Program-made: the position numbers and the translations under genes | Shown: one piece after another, positions 44,265 to 53,376 of the stretch | Layout: each line of letters opens with the position of its first letter | Numbering within the stretch: the first letter of the stretch is position 1 | The notes under the pieces: generated by a model | Seen by the model: only the letters and a program-made list of their open reading frames with translations | Database searches by the model: none | Told to the model about the DNA's origin: nothing | From: Thalassolituus sp034111725 | GTDB taxonomy: Bacteria > Pseudomonadota > Gammaproteobacteria > Pseudomonadales > Oceanobacteraceae | Direction: 5' to 3' | Length of the DNA stretch: 63,813 bases | NCBI RefSeq assembly: GCF_034111725.1 | Contig: NZ_JAWUWR010000011.1 | Location: forward strand, 1-63,813

Positions 44265-44618
44265 ATGATTACCCTCTACGGCATAAAAAACTGCGACACT
44301 ATGAAGAAGGCCCGCACATGGCTTGATGATGCCGGCGTTGCCTATGAATTCCATGATTACAAAAAAGATGGCCTACCAGCGGTGTTATTGGACGCTTGGT
44401 TAGCAAGCCCTGGTTGGGATGCGCTAATAAATCGCCGAGGCACGACTTGGCGGAAGCTACCAGACGACGTTAAAGAAGCCATTGATGAGACTTCTGCTCG
44501 GGCCATTATGCTAGAGAACCCATCAATCATTAAGCGTCCGCTATTAGATACCGGCAGCACTCGACATCTTGGTTTTAAAGCCGACGAATACAAACATCTA
44601 CTACAAGAAATAATGTGA
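44265..44618 (+). CDS. yffB: ArsC/Spx-family thioredoxin-fold protein (YffB type)
   Basis: YffB-like protein of 117 residues beginning MITLYGIKNCDTMKKARTWL (ATG 44265, AGGA seven bases upstream; the in-frame ATG at 44220 adds an unrelated leader). One active-site Cys (CDTMKK), no partner Cys. Landmarks: PGWDALINRRGTTWRKLPD, NPSIIKRPLLD. Family role is uncertain; the ArsC fold suggests a glutathione-linked reductase. It sits ten bases before dapD, as in pseudomonads. Confidence 0.92.
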   Translation: MITLYGIKNCDTMKKARTWLDDAGVAYEFHDYKKDGLPAVLLDAWLASPGWDALINRRGTTWRKLPDDVKEAIDETSARAIMLENPSIIKRPLLDTGSTRHLGFKADEYKHLLQEIM

Positions 44619-44627
44619 GGAATTCCC

Positions 44628-45656
44628 ATGACAACTTTTGCACTAGCTATCGGTGTAGGTACTAAAAACAGCAAAGGCGAATGGTTGGAAGTGTACTTCC
44701 AAAAGCCATTATTACACCCTGCCGATAGCTTAGTTAATGCGGCTCTTGAAACCTTGGGCTACGAAGGTGGCAACGTGGCACTGGATGTCGATGGTGGTGA
44801 ACTAACCGCTTTCGCTGATGCCATTGAAGCAGTAGCCCCAGAGCAAGCTGCGTTAGCACGCGCATGTACAGAAAGCGTTCGTCCAATCACTGTGACAATT
44901 TTAGATACCGATGCACAAGCGACCAGCACCCCAGAGGTTTATCTCAAGCTGCATCTTCTGTCGCACCGTTTGGTTAAACCACACGGTGTTAATCTGGCCG
45001 GTATGTTTGGTCTACTACCAAACGTTGCTTGGACAAACCAAGGTGCAATTGATCTAGCAGAACTTCCCGAAGCACAGTTAAAAGCACGTTTGAATGGCGA
45101 ATTACTCAGCGTTAACAGCGTTGATAAATTCCCACGTATGACCGATTACATAGTGCCAAGCGGCACACGTATTGCGCATACTGCGCGTGTACGTTTAGGT
45201 GCTCATATTGGTGAAGGCACAACCATCATGCATGAAGGCTTCGTTAACTTTAATGCCGGTACATTGGGCGTTTCTATGGTCGAAGGTCGTATCTCTGCTG
45301 GAGTTGTTGTTGGCGACGGCTCAGATCTAGGTGGCGGTTGTTCGACAATGGGCACCCTATCCGGTGGCGGCAACATCATCATTTCAGTCGGCGAAAAATG
45401 TTTACTAGGTGCGAACGCTGGTATCGGTATTCCACTAGGTGATCGTTGTACGGTGGAATCAGGTTTGTACGTTACTGCAGGCACTAAGATCCAAGTATTG
45501 GATGATCAAAAGCAAGTTGTCGATACTGTTAAGGGTCGTGATCTTGCCGGTAAATCGGACCTACTGTTCCGTCGTAACTCTATCTCTGGTGCTGTTGAGT
45601 GTGTGACCAACAAGAGTGCAATTGCTCTAAACGAAGAATTACACGCGAATAACTAA
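44628..45656 (+). CDS. dapD: 2,3,4,5-tetrahydropyridine-2,6-dicarboxylate N-succinyltransferase (long type)
   Basis: Succinyl-CoA dependent enzyme of the lysine/diaminopimelate pathway, 342 residues, the long type known from pseudomonads and mycobacteria. N-terminal domain with ALAIGVGTKNSKGEWLEVYFQ; the left-handed beta-helix with hexapeptide repeats at about 180-270 (RVRLGAHIGEGTTIMHEGFVNFNAGTLG, read in two parts; GGGNIIISVGEKCLLGANAG); C-terminal LFRRNSISGAVECV. Follows yffB. Confidence 0.96.
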   Translation: MTTFALAIGVGTKNSKGEWLEVYFQKPLLHPADSLVNAALETLGYEGGNVALDVDGGELTAFADAIEAVAPEQAALARACTESVRPITVTILDTDAQATSTPEVYLKLHLLSHRLVKPHGVNLAGMFGLLPNVAWTNQGAIDLAELPEAQLKARLNGELLSVNSVDKFPRMTDYIVPSGTRIAHTARVRLGAHIGEGTTIMHEGFVNFNAGTLGVSMVEGRISAGVVVGDGSDLGGGCSTMGTLSGGGNIIISVGEKCLLGANAGIGIPLGDRCTVESGLYVTAGTKIQVLDDQKQVVDTVKGRDLAGKSDLLFRRNSISGAVECVTNKSAIALNEELHANN

Positions 45657-45674
45657 GCGTCCGCTTACTCCAAC

Positions 45675-45696
45675 AGGTCTAACGATCGTTAGACCT
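45675..45696. terminator. Perfect 22-base palindrome after dapD
   Basis: AGGTCTAAC (45675-45683), GATC, GTTAGACCT (45688-45696): a nine-base-pair stem with a GATC loop 18 bases after the dapD stop. Only a short TT follows, so it is either a weak terminator for dapD or an operator-like palindrome. Confidence 0.55.
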
Positions 45697-45780
45697 TCGC
45701 GAGGCTGAAGCTGTAAACGCAGTTTTGGCCTCTCAACACCGCAACGCCCTTCGTAATTTTTTAAGCACGCCGCCTATTGC

Positions 45781-45800
45781 TTGGTCAAAGTTTTGACCAA
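45781..45800. repeat. TTGGTCAAA/TTTGACCAA inverted repeat
   Basis: Exact nine-base arms (45781-45789 and 45792-45800) around two bases. The symmetry and short spacer resemble an operator more than a terminator. No regulator gene or promoter is clearly attached. Confidence 0.5.
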
Positions 45801-46065
45801 AATAGTATTTTGAACAATTGTAAATCAGTCATTTTCCCGACACTGTAAACCCCTGTACTGATATGTAACTCAGTAGGTGGCTATTTGTGTCGATTTGCTC
45901 ACAGCCAATGTAAACCTAAAAAACATGACTAACATTAGAATCAGAAGAAGCGAAACAGCCTCTCACCACGATAACAACAGCAGTAATAAAAAGAGCGACG
46001 TCACCGATAGAATAAAAATAACAACGGCGACGAATACAAGAATAAAGCTCAGACACTCCCTGCTC

Positions 46066-46092
46066 GGGCCTAACATAACATGTGTTAGGCCC
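46066..46092. terminator. GGGCCTAACA stem-loop
   Basis: Ten-base-pair perfect stem (46066-46075 with 46083-46092), seven-base loop, followed on the plus strand by a T-rich TCTTCATTTCT. Possible plus-strand terminator for read-through from dapD, or an unrecognised small RNA end. Confidence 0.5.
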
Positions 46093-46130
46093 TCTTCATT
46101 TCTAAGCCCGTAAATCCAAAATACATATAC

Positions 46131-46161
46131 AAAAAAGCCCCGAAACAAATCGAGGCCTTTT
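46131..46161 (-). terminator. Terminator after the interrupted ompA gene
   Basis: On the minus strand GCCTCGA (46156-46150) pairs with TCGGGGC (46143-46137, one G-T pair), followed by six Ts (46136-46131). It lies about 30 bases past the second OmpA stop at 46191, showing that the unit ends after the OmpA domain. Confidence 0.85.
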
Positions 46162-46190
46162 GTTTTTCTAACGCTAATAACTAAGAGATC

Positions 46191-47342
46191 TTATTTAATA
46201 TCAAAGACGGCGCGGCGATTTTGAGCACGACCTTCAGCAGTATCATTGCTCGCAACAGGACTGGTTTCACCAAACCCTTTTGCATCAATACGATCAGCAC
46301 TTACACCCTTCTTCATTAGGTAAGCACGCACGTTGTTAGCACGTTCTTGGCTGAGGTTTTTATTAAACGTCTCAGGACCTGTGTTATCGGTGAAGGCAGA
46401 CACAGTGATAGAAGCATTTGGATATTGTGCTAGCTCGTTCGCAGCATCGTCCAGCATCTACTTTATCGATACTGACAACACCGACGACTCGACCTCGAAC
46501 AAAACATTACTGATAGAACCTGTGAACTGAGCACAGCCATTGGCATCAACCGTTAAGCCTTTAGCCGTCAGTGCACACTGATCAAGATCGTTAGCAATAC
46601 CGCCATGATCATCGTCATTCGAACCCGCTGCTGTCGCAGGTAAAGCGGCAAGTTGCTCGGTATCCAATTGCATTGCTTCTGCAGAGCCAGCATCTTCGGC
46701 TTTGCCCTCGGTGCAGCAGCCATCATAGTATTCCGATGAGAAGTCATTGGCGGCAACAGCAGATTTTTCCGCGTCATAGCTGGCAACCCGATCGCTGCTT
46801 TCTATGCCAAAGCGATAACCGACTTCCAACATGTATACGGCGTGGTATGAAATATTGTCTTGTAAATCATCAATGCGCGCTTCCACACGACCAAAAAACT
46901 CATCGTTCATTTCGTACTGTATGCCAGCACCTAGCGACAAAAAGCCACCTCGAGAGTCGAGCGATGGATAACCATCTTTTTCAAACTCTTCCTGACCTAA
47001 ACCAAGTGCCACGTATGGCTTTAATGCTTTTTCGCCGAAAAAGTACAAACCACTTAAACGAAACTGATTGATATCAGCACGCTCAGAGGCTTGGGTCGGA
47101 GATGGCATAACAACTGAACCCTCTACCGCGAAATTATTGTTAAACATATAGCCTAGTGATGCTTCAATTTCGTAGCTATGACGAGCTCTAATACCTTGTT
47201 CGTCGTAAACATCACCGAACGGATCATTGTCAAAATAACCTGCACCAAACGTCATATACATATTTTCATTGGCAATGGCAGAGGTAGACGCAAGAGCGCC
47301 TAGTGCGATCAAGCCTGCTTTTAAGATTGGATGCTTATTCAT
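46191..47342 (-). pseudogene. OmpA-family outer-membrane protein interrupted by an in-frame TAG
   Basis: One reading frame of 384 codons with a TAG at 46460-46458. From ATG 47342 (AAGGACTG upstream) the order is: signal peptide (ILKAGLIALGALASTSAIA), an eight-strand-type barrel with MYMTFGAGYFDND and FNNNFAVEGSVVM, a thrombospondin-3-like linker with NDDDHGGIANDLDQC, and the beginning of an OmpA domain (NVLFEVESSVLSV). After the stop, in the same frame, comes ATG 46457 and the rest of the OmpA peptidoglycan-binding domain (ITVSAFTDNTGPETFNKNLS, NNVRAYLMKKGVSADRI). Without read-through the protein loses its wall anchor. It could also be a sequencing or assembly error. Confidence 0.85.
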
Positions 47343-47513
47343 GTTCAGTCCTTGTTTACACGGTACAAATTTGAATTTGGCGCATAGTACCGAATTGACA
47401 GAAAAAGACACCCCGAATGTGTAGTTTTGTAAAGCTTAGAAGGTTAGTTTGCAGGAACTTTACTTAACATTAATAATCGTATGAACATTTTTTAAATGCC
47501 GTCCTATTCCAAC

Positions 47514-47912
47514 TCAAACAGCTGAAATACCGCGCTGCCGTTTCAACGCAGCTTGATAGTATTCTTTAGTGTTACCAGGTGACAGCACCAGCTGAGCGCG
47601 TGCAACAACGCCCGCGAGATCGGATATCGAAATGTCGGTCTCGTACAGACCGTGCAACACCCCCTGAAAACTAGCCTCAATCATCAGTTCGGCACCTAAA
47701 CTGACCGGTGAGATAACCGATAGAATGGTAGTTTGTACAACCAATGCCTCGCCATCGACTAACGCGGGTTGCAACAACTCACGAGCCGAATGCTCCATCA
47801 AGGCCACAATTTGCGGTGTTGAAAGAACTTTAGCCTGGTCCGTCGCGGTCAATGCGCAGGTATCTGATTCGGTAACGCGGTAATTAAAAACGTAGGATTG
47901 CCCAATGTGCAT
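47514..47912 (-). CDS. Hotdog-fold thioesterase, FlK-like
   Basis: Single-domain hotdog protein of 132 residues related to the fluoroacetyl-CoA thioesterase (FlK) type. VLSTPQIVALMEHSARELLQP matches the family helix with its Glu-His, and LSVISPVSLGAELMIEASF and ARAQLVLSP fit the strands. The acyl-CoA substrate is unknown; fluoroacetate is not implied. Single-gene unit between ompA and nth. Confidence 0.82.
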   Translation of the reverse strand: MHIGQSYVFNYRVTESDTCALTATDQAKVLSTPQIVALMEHSARELLQPALVDGEALVVQTTILSVISPVSLGAELMIEASFQGVLHGLYETDISISDLAGVVARAQLVLSPGNTKEYYQAALKRQRGISAV

Positions 47913-48075
47913 AGCGAAAACTCAACTGCTGGCAGGAATGGATCTGCCGTGTAAGTTAATGCATCTCGATCTCAATGTCGCGCACTAATGATAAAATTAA
48001 TAATAAAGTGTAAAGAAGCGACTATTTCTGGCTGTGATACCATTGCCTCAATTGAAATTGCTAGCGTCTACTTTT

Positions 48076-48711
48076 ATGAATAAACAAAAACGCATCGAAA
48101 TATTCAACCGACTTAGGGCTGAAAATCCGACCCCCATTACGGAGCTAGAATACAGCTCACCCTATGAGTTGTTAGTGGCCGTAACGCTATCCGCTCAAGC
48201 AACCGACGTGAGTGTCAATAAAGCAACACGCAAGCTCTTTCCTGTCGCTAATACCCCAGAAGCTATGCTGAAGTTAGGCGAAGAAGGCCTAAAAGAGTAC
48301 ATCAAAACGATCGGCTTATTTAATAGCAAAGCCAAGAATGTCATCAAGATGGCAGAACTGCTAATCGAACGCCACAACAGTATCGTGCCGGATAACCGCG
48401 ATGATCTTGTTACCTTACCCGGAGTGGGACGTAAAACAGCCAACGTTGTGTTGAATACCGCTTTTGGGCAGATTGCGATGGCAGTGGATACTCATATTTT
48501 TAGGGTATCGAATCGTACTAAAATCGCTCCTGGAAAAAACGTTGATGAAGTAGAACAACGACTCTTGCGCTTGGTACCACAAGAATACTTAATGGATGCA
48601 CATCATTGGCTCATTCTTCATGGACGATACGTATGTGTCGCCAGAAAACCTAAGTGCGGTTCATGCTTGATTGAAGATTTGTGTGAGTTTAAAGACAAAA
48701 CGAGCGATTAA
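48076..48711 (+). CDS. nth: Endonuclease III
   Basis: DNA glycosylase/AP lyase for oxidised pyrimidines, 211 residues, the same as E. coli Nth. The helix-hairpin-helix is LPGVGRKTANVVLNTAFG with catalytic Lys, the Asp is in AVDTHIFRVSNR, and the Fe-S loop is CVARKPKCGSCLIEDLC (four Cys, C-x6-C-x2-C-x5-C). Start is ATG 48076, MNKQKRIEIFNRL; the in-frame GTG at 48034 adds a leader absent from the family. Confidence 0.97.
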   Translation: MNKQKRIEIFNRLRAENPTPITELEYSSPYELLVAVTLSAQATDVSVNKATRKLFPVANTPEAMLKLGEEGLKEYIKTIGLFNSKAKNVIKMAELLIERHNSIVPDNRDDLVTLPGVGRKTANVVLNTAFGQIAMAVDTHIFRVSNRTKIAPGKNVDEVEQRLLRLVPQEYLMDAHHWLILHGRYVCVARKPKCGSCLIEDLCEFKDKTSD

Positions 48712-48738
48712 ATATTTAACCGGTAAGAGGATTTAACG

Positions 48739-49143
48739 ATGAGAATTTTGCACACTATGATACGTGTTGGCGATCTCGACGCTGCCATTCATTTTTACAC
48801 CCAAGTTATGGGTATGAAGCTTCTGCGTCGCAGCGACAATGAGGAATACAAGTACACTTTAGCTTTCGTTGGCTTTCAATCCGAGTCTGAAGGAGCTGTG
48901 TTAGAACTCACTTATAACTGGGATCAAAACAGCTATGACTTAGGCAGTGGCTACGGTCATATCGCAATCGAAGTCGATGATGCCGCCGAGACATGTGACG
49001 CCATTCGCGCTGCCGGTGGCAAAATCACTCGTGAAGCAGGGCCAGTAAAAGGAGGATCCACTGTGATTGCATTTGTTGAAGATCCCGATGGCTATAAGAT
49101 AGAACTGATTCAGAAAAAACCGGCCTATCCTATCGAAATGTAA
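48739..49143 (+). CDS. gloA: Lactoylglutathione lyase (glyoxalase I)
   Basis: Metal-dependent enzyme that converts the methylglyoxal-glutathione adduct to lactoylglutathione, 134 residues (E. coli 135). Metal ligands: His in LHTMIRVGDL, Glu in AVLELTYNW, His in GYGHIAIEVDD and Glu in GYKIELIQ. The phrase VEDPDGYKIEL is typical. Good AGAGG ribosome site. It follows nth by 27 bases, probably one transcript. Confidence 0.96.
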   Translation: MRILHTMIRVGDLDAAIHFYTQVMGMKLLRRSDNEEYKYTLAFVGFQSESEGAVLELTYNWDQNSYDLGSGYGHIAIEVDDAAETCDAIRAAGGKITREAGPVKGGSTVIAFVEDPDGYKIELIQKKPAYPIEM

Positions 49144-49254
49144 TCAACTGATCGTCTGATTCCCACGAGAGTGTCGATACTACTTCTCCGCAGATTCTCT
49201 GCACATTGCTTTTTAGCCTGCTAGGCTATAAGCACTACGTAGAGGATTTTGGAC

Positions 49255-50512
49255 ATGCTATTAGACAACCTAAACATCAAGATGCGCCACAGCGTCATCA
49301 TTGGACTTGTCGTTGTTGGGCTTGGGATCATGGCCTTTGCTAGTGTTCAGCAGCTCGTTAAAACCAAACTTCTTAGTGAAACACAGATCAATATCGAGCG
49401 AGTGCAAAGCGATATTCTGTTATTACGTCGCCATGAAAAGGATTTTCTAGCTCGCAACAACGTGTCCTATCAGGCCAAATTTAACGATAGCGTTACAGCA
49501 ATGCAAGCTCACATCACCAGCTTGTTAAAAGATCTAGAAGCGTTAAATTTAAGCACCACTCCAGTTAGCCAGCTGAGCGATATCATTGCTGCATATGCTG
49601 TTCAATTTAATGCGGTAGTTAGTAACAACAACAGGGCGTTACGGACGGCTGCGTGAGGCCGTACATCAAATCGAGGACGACGCGTAGGCAGACAATCAAT
49701 ACGATGTACTCTATCAAGTACTCATGCTTCGTCGCCACGAAAAGGACTTTATGTTGCGTCTTGATCTCAAGTATCGCGATAAATTTATTAGCCAAATGGC
49801 AGAGTTCCGTCAGTTAAGATTTAACCCACCTTAATGCCTCATTGAAGAACTATGAAACCGAATTCTTAGGCCTAGTTGCTGAACAAGAAGCCGTAGGCAT
49901 GAGCCCAAGTGAAGGGTTAATTGGTGATATGCGCACCAAAATTCATGCCACCGAAGACGCGTTAAACATCATGCAAAACGCTTTGAGAGACGCAGTAGCA
50001 AAGCTTCAAACCAATGTTTTTATAACACTTGGCATCGTCATTGCCGCTATTATTGGTATTAGTGTTGTTTTAATCACCATGGTATCTCGAACTATCTATT
50101 TACCCATTCAATTGATTACCAGCAAAATTCGCAATATTTCACAAAATCTCGACCTCACCCAAAGAGTCAACTTCAATTCGCGTGATGAAATTGGTTCATT
50201 GTCGAACTCCTTCGATCATTTGCTGGGAGTACTGTGTGATACGACTGTTGCTGTTAAAGGCACATCAAATTCAGTATCTGATGCATCGGTAACGCTGACG
50301 CACATTACCAATGAAGTTTCTAAAGCCAGTAATCTACAGCAGCAGAGGAACAAACGGTTGCGGCAGCAGAAATAAATCGTAATGTAGGACGAATCAATGG
50401 ACTCGCAGTATCTTGTCACTATCAGGCACAAGATGCCTCTGGTGCAGGCAGTAAATTAAAGGAACTGGCGATTAGCTTGTCGCACAATACTGCCCGTTTA
50501 AAAGTCGATTAA
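49255..50512 (+). pseudogene. Decayed methyl-accepting chemotaxis protein (HBM-type sensor)
   Basis: Remains of a chemoreceptor in three frames. First block 49255-49656: an N-terminal transmembrane helix (HSVIIGLVVVGLGIMAF) and LLLRRHEKDFLARN. A frame change at about 49650 leads to a block with a second LRRHEKDFMLR, a hallmark of the helical bimodular sensor, but with a TAG at 49685-49687 and a second shift near 49820. The third block, 49842-50375, has LKNYETEFLGL, a second transmembrane helix (VFITLGIVIAAIIGISVVLI) and a HAMP domain. A last shift near 50340 leads to EINRNVGRINGLA and the normal C-terminus SLSHNTARLKVD. The whole signalling hairpin (about 200 residues) is missing. Confidence 0.92.
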
Positions 50513-50523
50513 AGCGCCTGTAA

Positions 50524-51639
50524 TTACGCGATAGGATACACAATACGATCGTTATAGCCTGTGATGACTTCAACCGTTCCATGCCACTCTTGATCGAGAG
50601 TGGTATCGCCGCTATCAATAATTAAAGGCCGCCCAGTAAGCGCTGTAATTTTCGTTTTGGTAGAGATAATTAAAATATTGTCTTTACCCATTCCTCGCAA
50701 AATTCGGGGACTAAACTGTTGATTTCCGCGTCCAAATATATGTCCTTGCCCCCCCATACTACTCACTACCGCTTTACAATGTGCATGCTCTTGCATCAGT
50801 GCCCAAATCTGTTGTTCGTTGATGTCATGGGCTATTAATTCACGATTAAGTACGGCATCAACACCCAACAAAGTATTGTCTAAACCAAGTTCATCCATGA
50901 TCGCTAGCGTCGTTTTACCTGAGCCGATCAAATACACGACGTCCTCGTCCATAGAATTAATGATATCCGCAGCGATATCAGCAACAACTAACGATTCATC
51001 CTCTACTCCACCCTGCTTAACAGCTTGGACAAAATGTCCGGCCTGAGGAACCCGCATATCACCGTAGTGTTTGGCGCGAACTTGATTCTGGCGAAATGCA
51101 TCTTCATCTAAATCACGTACTTCTGCTGCGCGGATATCCACCAGCTTGCCATCCAACAAATGACGTAATACTTCGCCACTCGCCACTGGGGTAACACCAT
51201 AAACGCTAGAATGTATTTTCACGCCGGCAGGGACGCCGAGTACAGGAAGTTGCTCGCCGATCACAGCGCAAATATCGCGTGCAGTGCCATCGCCACCGGC
51301 AAAAACAAGGACGTCTGGTTTTGCCGACAACATGAATTCAGCGGCTTCACGGGTTTGCTGAGCAGAGGTTGGTTGAGCCATAGATATCGGCAAGGTTTGA
51401 TAATCAAAGCCAAGCTTCTTCAACAAATTCTCGCCCATATCATCTGGACAAGTTATAAATCGACAGTGATCTCGGTAGGGCAAAAGCACTTGTAAAGCTT
51501 GTTCGGTACGCACACCGGAGCGCTGCTCAGCACCACGAGCAAAAGCTTCAGCTACAACGAGTTCACCATCACTCCCCTTTAAACCAACAGCGCCGCCAAT
51601 GCCCGCAAAAGGGTTAATAATCAGACCAAAGGTCAACAT
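50524..51639 (-). CDS. ATP-NAD kinase family protein
   Basis: Protein of 371 residues of the ATP-NAD/AcoX kinase family. FGLIINPFAGIGGAVGLKGSDG is typical, VLVFAGGDGTARDI has the GGDGT motif, then LGVPAGVKIHSSVYGVTP and VYLIGSGKTTLAIMDELG. It is longer than NadK and its physiological substrate is not known. Convergent with the dead chemoreceptor, stop to stop in 11 bases. Confidence 0.93.
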   Translation of the reverse strand: MLTFGLIINPFAGIGGAVGLKGSDGELVVAEAFARGAEQRSGVRTEQALQVLLPYRDHCRFITCPDDMGENLLKKLGFDYQTLPISMAQPTSAQQTREAAEFMLSAKPDVLVFAGGDGTARDICAVIGEQLPVLGVPAGVKIHSSVYGVTPVASGEVLRHLLDGKLVDIRAAEVRDLDEDAFRQNQVRAKHYGDMRVPQAGHFVQAVKQGGVEDESLVVADIAADIINSMDEDVVYLIGSGKTTLAIMDELGLDNTLLGVDAVLNRELIAHDINEQQIWALMQEHAHCKAVVSSMGGQGHIFGRGNQQFSPRILRGMGKDNILIISTKTKITALTGRPLIIDSGDTTLDQEWHGTVEVITGYNDRIVYPIA

Positions 51640-51680
51640 GCAATTTCTCTAAACTGGTGAAATAACTATTGTTAGTAATG

Positions 51681-52685
51681 CTAGAACCAATCGCTCAATT
51701 TAATACCAATACCAAAGCGTTCTTGGTATCGATTATAATCGATTAAGCTTTCACCATAGCCATTAAAATACTGTACGTACCCTTTCATTTTACGGGTCAA
51801 TGGAAAACTCCAACCTAAATTAACCGAGCCTCGATTTTCATTCCAATCTAAGTTATCACGTAAAGTGATCATAAATTGGTGATGTCTCATCACATGCAAA
51901 TACGTTAATTCACCGTATCCTAAGTAGTCTTCGATGTCTGGATTGTCGTTATCGCTTGGATCTTCAGGATCCGCAGACTTACTTTCTGGAATACGCCACC
52001 ATGCGCGCATGTGAAAGACACCAATAGGAACAACAACAGCGGCGTCGCCGATGATCCGATTCCAACTACGAGATAGAGTGCTCGTTTGACCATTTGACTG
52101 ATGATTTAATGACACCCCAACCAAATCCAACCAATAGTTTTTCAACTGCCAGGTAAACATTAACTCTGGTTCGTGGTTCGTTTCGCGAAATGGCTTAGAG
52201 ATGGCTGCATTGTATACCTGCCAATACGACACACTGGTATAACCAAATTCAACTTTACTCAACTTGCCTAGCACATCTTCAGCAAGAACTGTTTTGATAC
52301 TTAACTGCATCACGGCTTCAACATGCTGAAAACCATCTTCACGCGTACCATCACCACCACTTACATTACTAATGGCTCGCTCTATTTCTTTATCACTAGG
52401 ACGGACTTGATATGTTAGAGGCAAAATATAGTTAGGCCGATGAGGAAGCAGCACATACGGATTAGATGACGCTAAACGTTCTGTTTGTATTTTCTCTACT
52501 AGCCCCCGAAATTGACGAACGGTAGGATCAAGCTCCTCTTCGGAAAGCACTTCAACACGCTGAGATTCGGTGGCTATGTCTGATTCAAAATTAACAGCCC
52601 CAAATACCGGAAGGTTGTCATCCTCTTGCGCACAGAGGAGAGACGACAATACTAGTAACAAGGGAACCAACAAAGAGATACGCAT
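51681..52685 (-). CDS. pldA: Outer-membrane phospholipase A (OMPLA)
   Basis: Calcium-dependent outer-membrane phospholipase, 334 residues from ATG 52685 (in-frame TTG 52706 also possible). Signal peptide ISLLVPLLLVLSSLLCA. Catalytic triad with the exact E. coli spacing: His195 and Ser197 in NHQSNG, Asn209 in SRSWN. Barrel strands include SYWQVYNAA and GYVQYFNGYGESLIDYN. It has an extra N-terminal 60-70 residues with a helical RQFRGLVEKIQ stretch. Removes phospholipids from the outer leaflet. Confidence 0.95.
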   Translation of the reverse strand: MRISLLVPLLLVLSSLLCAQEDDNLPVFGAVNFESDIATESQRVEVLSEEELDPTVRQFRGLVEKIQTERLASSNPYVLLPHRPNYILPLTYQVRPSDKEIERAISNVSGGDGTREDGFQHVEAVMQLSIKTVLAEDVLGKLSKVEFGYTSVSYWQVYNAAISKPFRETNHEPELMFTWQLKNYWLDLVGVSLNHQSNGQTSTLSRSWNRIIGDAAVVVPIGVFHMRAWWRIPESKSADPEDPSDNDNPDIEDYLGYGELTYLHVMRHHQFMITLRDNLDWNENRGSVNLGWSFPLTRKMKGYVQYFNGYGESLIDYNRYQERFGIGIKLSDWF

Positions 52686-52780
52686 GGCATTAACGACTAT
52701 AGGCAAACCAAATTAGCGCTCATGATAGCGGCCAAGTAAGCCAGCCGCTATGAGGAATTAAAAATTCACGCGCTAGCTAT

Positions 52781-53230
52781 TCACACGGCAAGTTTGTCTG
52801 CTTCGAAATATGGCGTGCGCGCAGCTTGGAACTCGTTTTTGCAATGCGGGCAAACACGAACTTCTTTGCTCAAGATACGATTGTGCAAGTGATACTGCTG
52901 GCTGTCCTTCTCCCAACAATAGGAACAATACGGCTGGCCATAGGGCTTGCTATCCAATGTACGATAGTAAGCATCGCCGCGACGCCGCATATTGCCGCGA
53001 TAGGTTAAGACCTCATTTAAGCGAATCAGCTCAGCGTCTTTGTCTTCAACATTGCCCTGCAATATCGACAGCTCCATCTTAGCTTCTGAAATAGAGCCAA
53101 CCAGTTCGGCTAATAGACGCTTCATCTCGCTTTTATCGAGCACGTAACCCGATGCACGAAACAAGCGGGCAATCTCTAACGCGCCCTGTAAACAATCTAA
53201 TACCGAGCTAACTTTCCCATGACCTGCCAT
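52781..53230 (-). CDS. Coiled-coil zinc-ribbon protein
   Basis: A 149-residue cytoplasmic protein: an N-terminal helical region (VLDCLQGALEIARLFRASG), a coiled coil (MELSILQGNVEDKDAELIRLNEVL) and a C-terminal zinc ribbon with CSYCWE and CPHCKN. This form resembles conserved proteins often found in prophages and islands, though nothing else phage-like is here. Start ATG 53230 has GAGG seven bases upstream; the longer frame to 53269 is rejected. Function unknown. Confidence 0.8.
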   Translation of the reverse strand: MAGHGKVSSVLDCLQGALEIARLFRASGYVLDKSEMKRLLAELVGSISEAKMELSILQGNVEDKDAELIRLNEVLTYRGNMRRRGDAYYRTLDSKPYGQPYCSYCWEKDSQQYHLHNRILSKEVRVCPHCKNEFQAARTPYFEADKLAV

Positions 53231-53376
53231 ATAATCACCTCTATCATTCTTTTTATGGCGTTCGAGCATTCAAAACTCGACGAAATTCTGACGAAAAGCC
53301 GTCAAAACCCAATATTTAGAGGGATACAGCAGAATTGGTGCCAAATTTGATAGGCTTAGTTTGCAACTCTAAAACG

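Larger units (their letters stand above)
45657..46190. other. 534-base intergenic stretch with three inverted repeats
   Basis: No convincing gene. It holds a 22-base palindrome right after dapD (45675-45696), a 20-base inverted repeat (45781-45800), a ten-base-pair stem (46066-46092) and the minus-strand terminator of the ompA gene. The 78-codon open frame at 45877-46113 has no ribosome site, is rich in Asn/Thr/Ser from low-complexity AT sequence, and runs through the 46066 stem; I reject it. Confidence 0.6.

Noticed and set aside
45877..46113. 78-codon open frame after dapD
   Set aside because: No ribosome site, low-complexity Asn/Ser/Thr composition, and it runs through a strong stem-loop.
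46458..46460. TAG read as pyrrolysine or by suppression
   Set aside because: Nothing in the window suggests amber decoding; OmpA domains have no such residue. Left as a nonsense mutation or sequencing error.
46673..47071. 132-codon plus-strand frame opposite ompA
   Set aside because: Antisense shadow of a clearly coding OmpA barrel; His/Cys/Arg-rich composition typical of a shadow.
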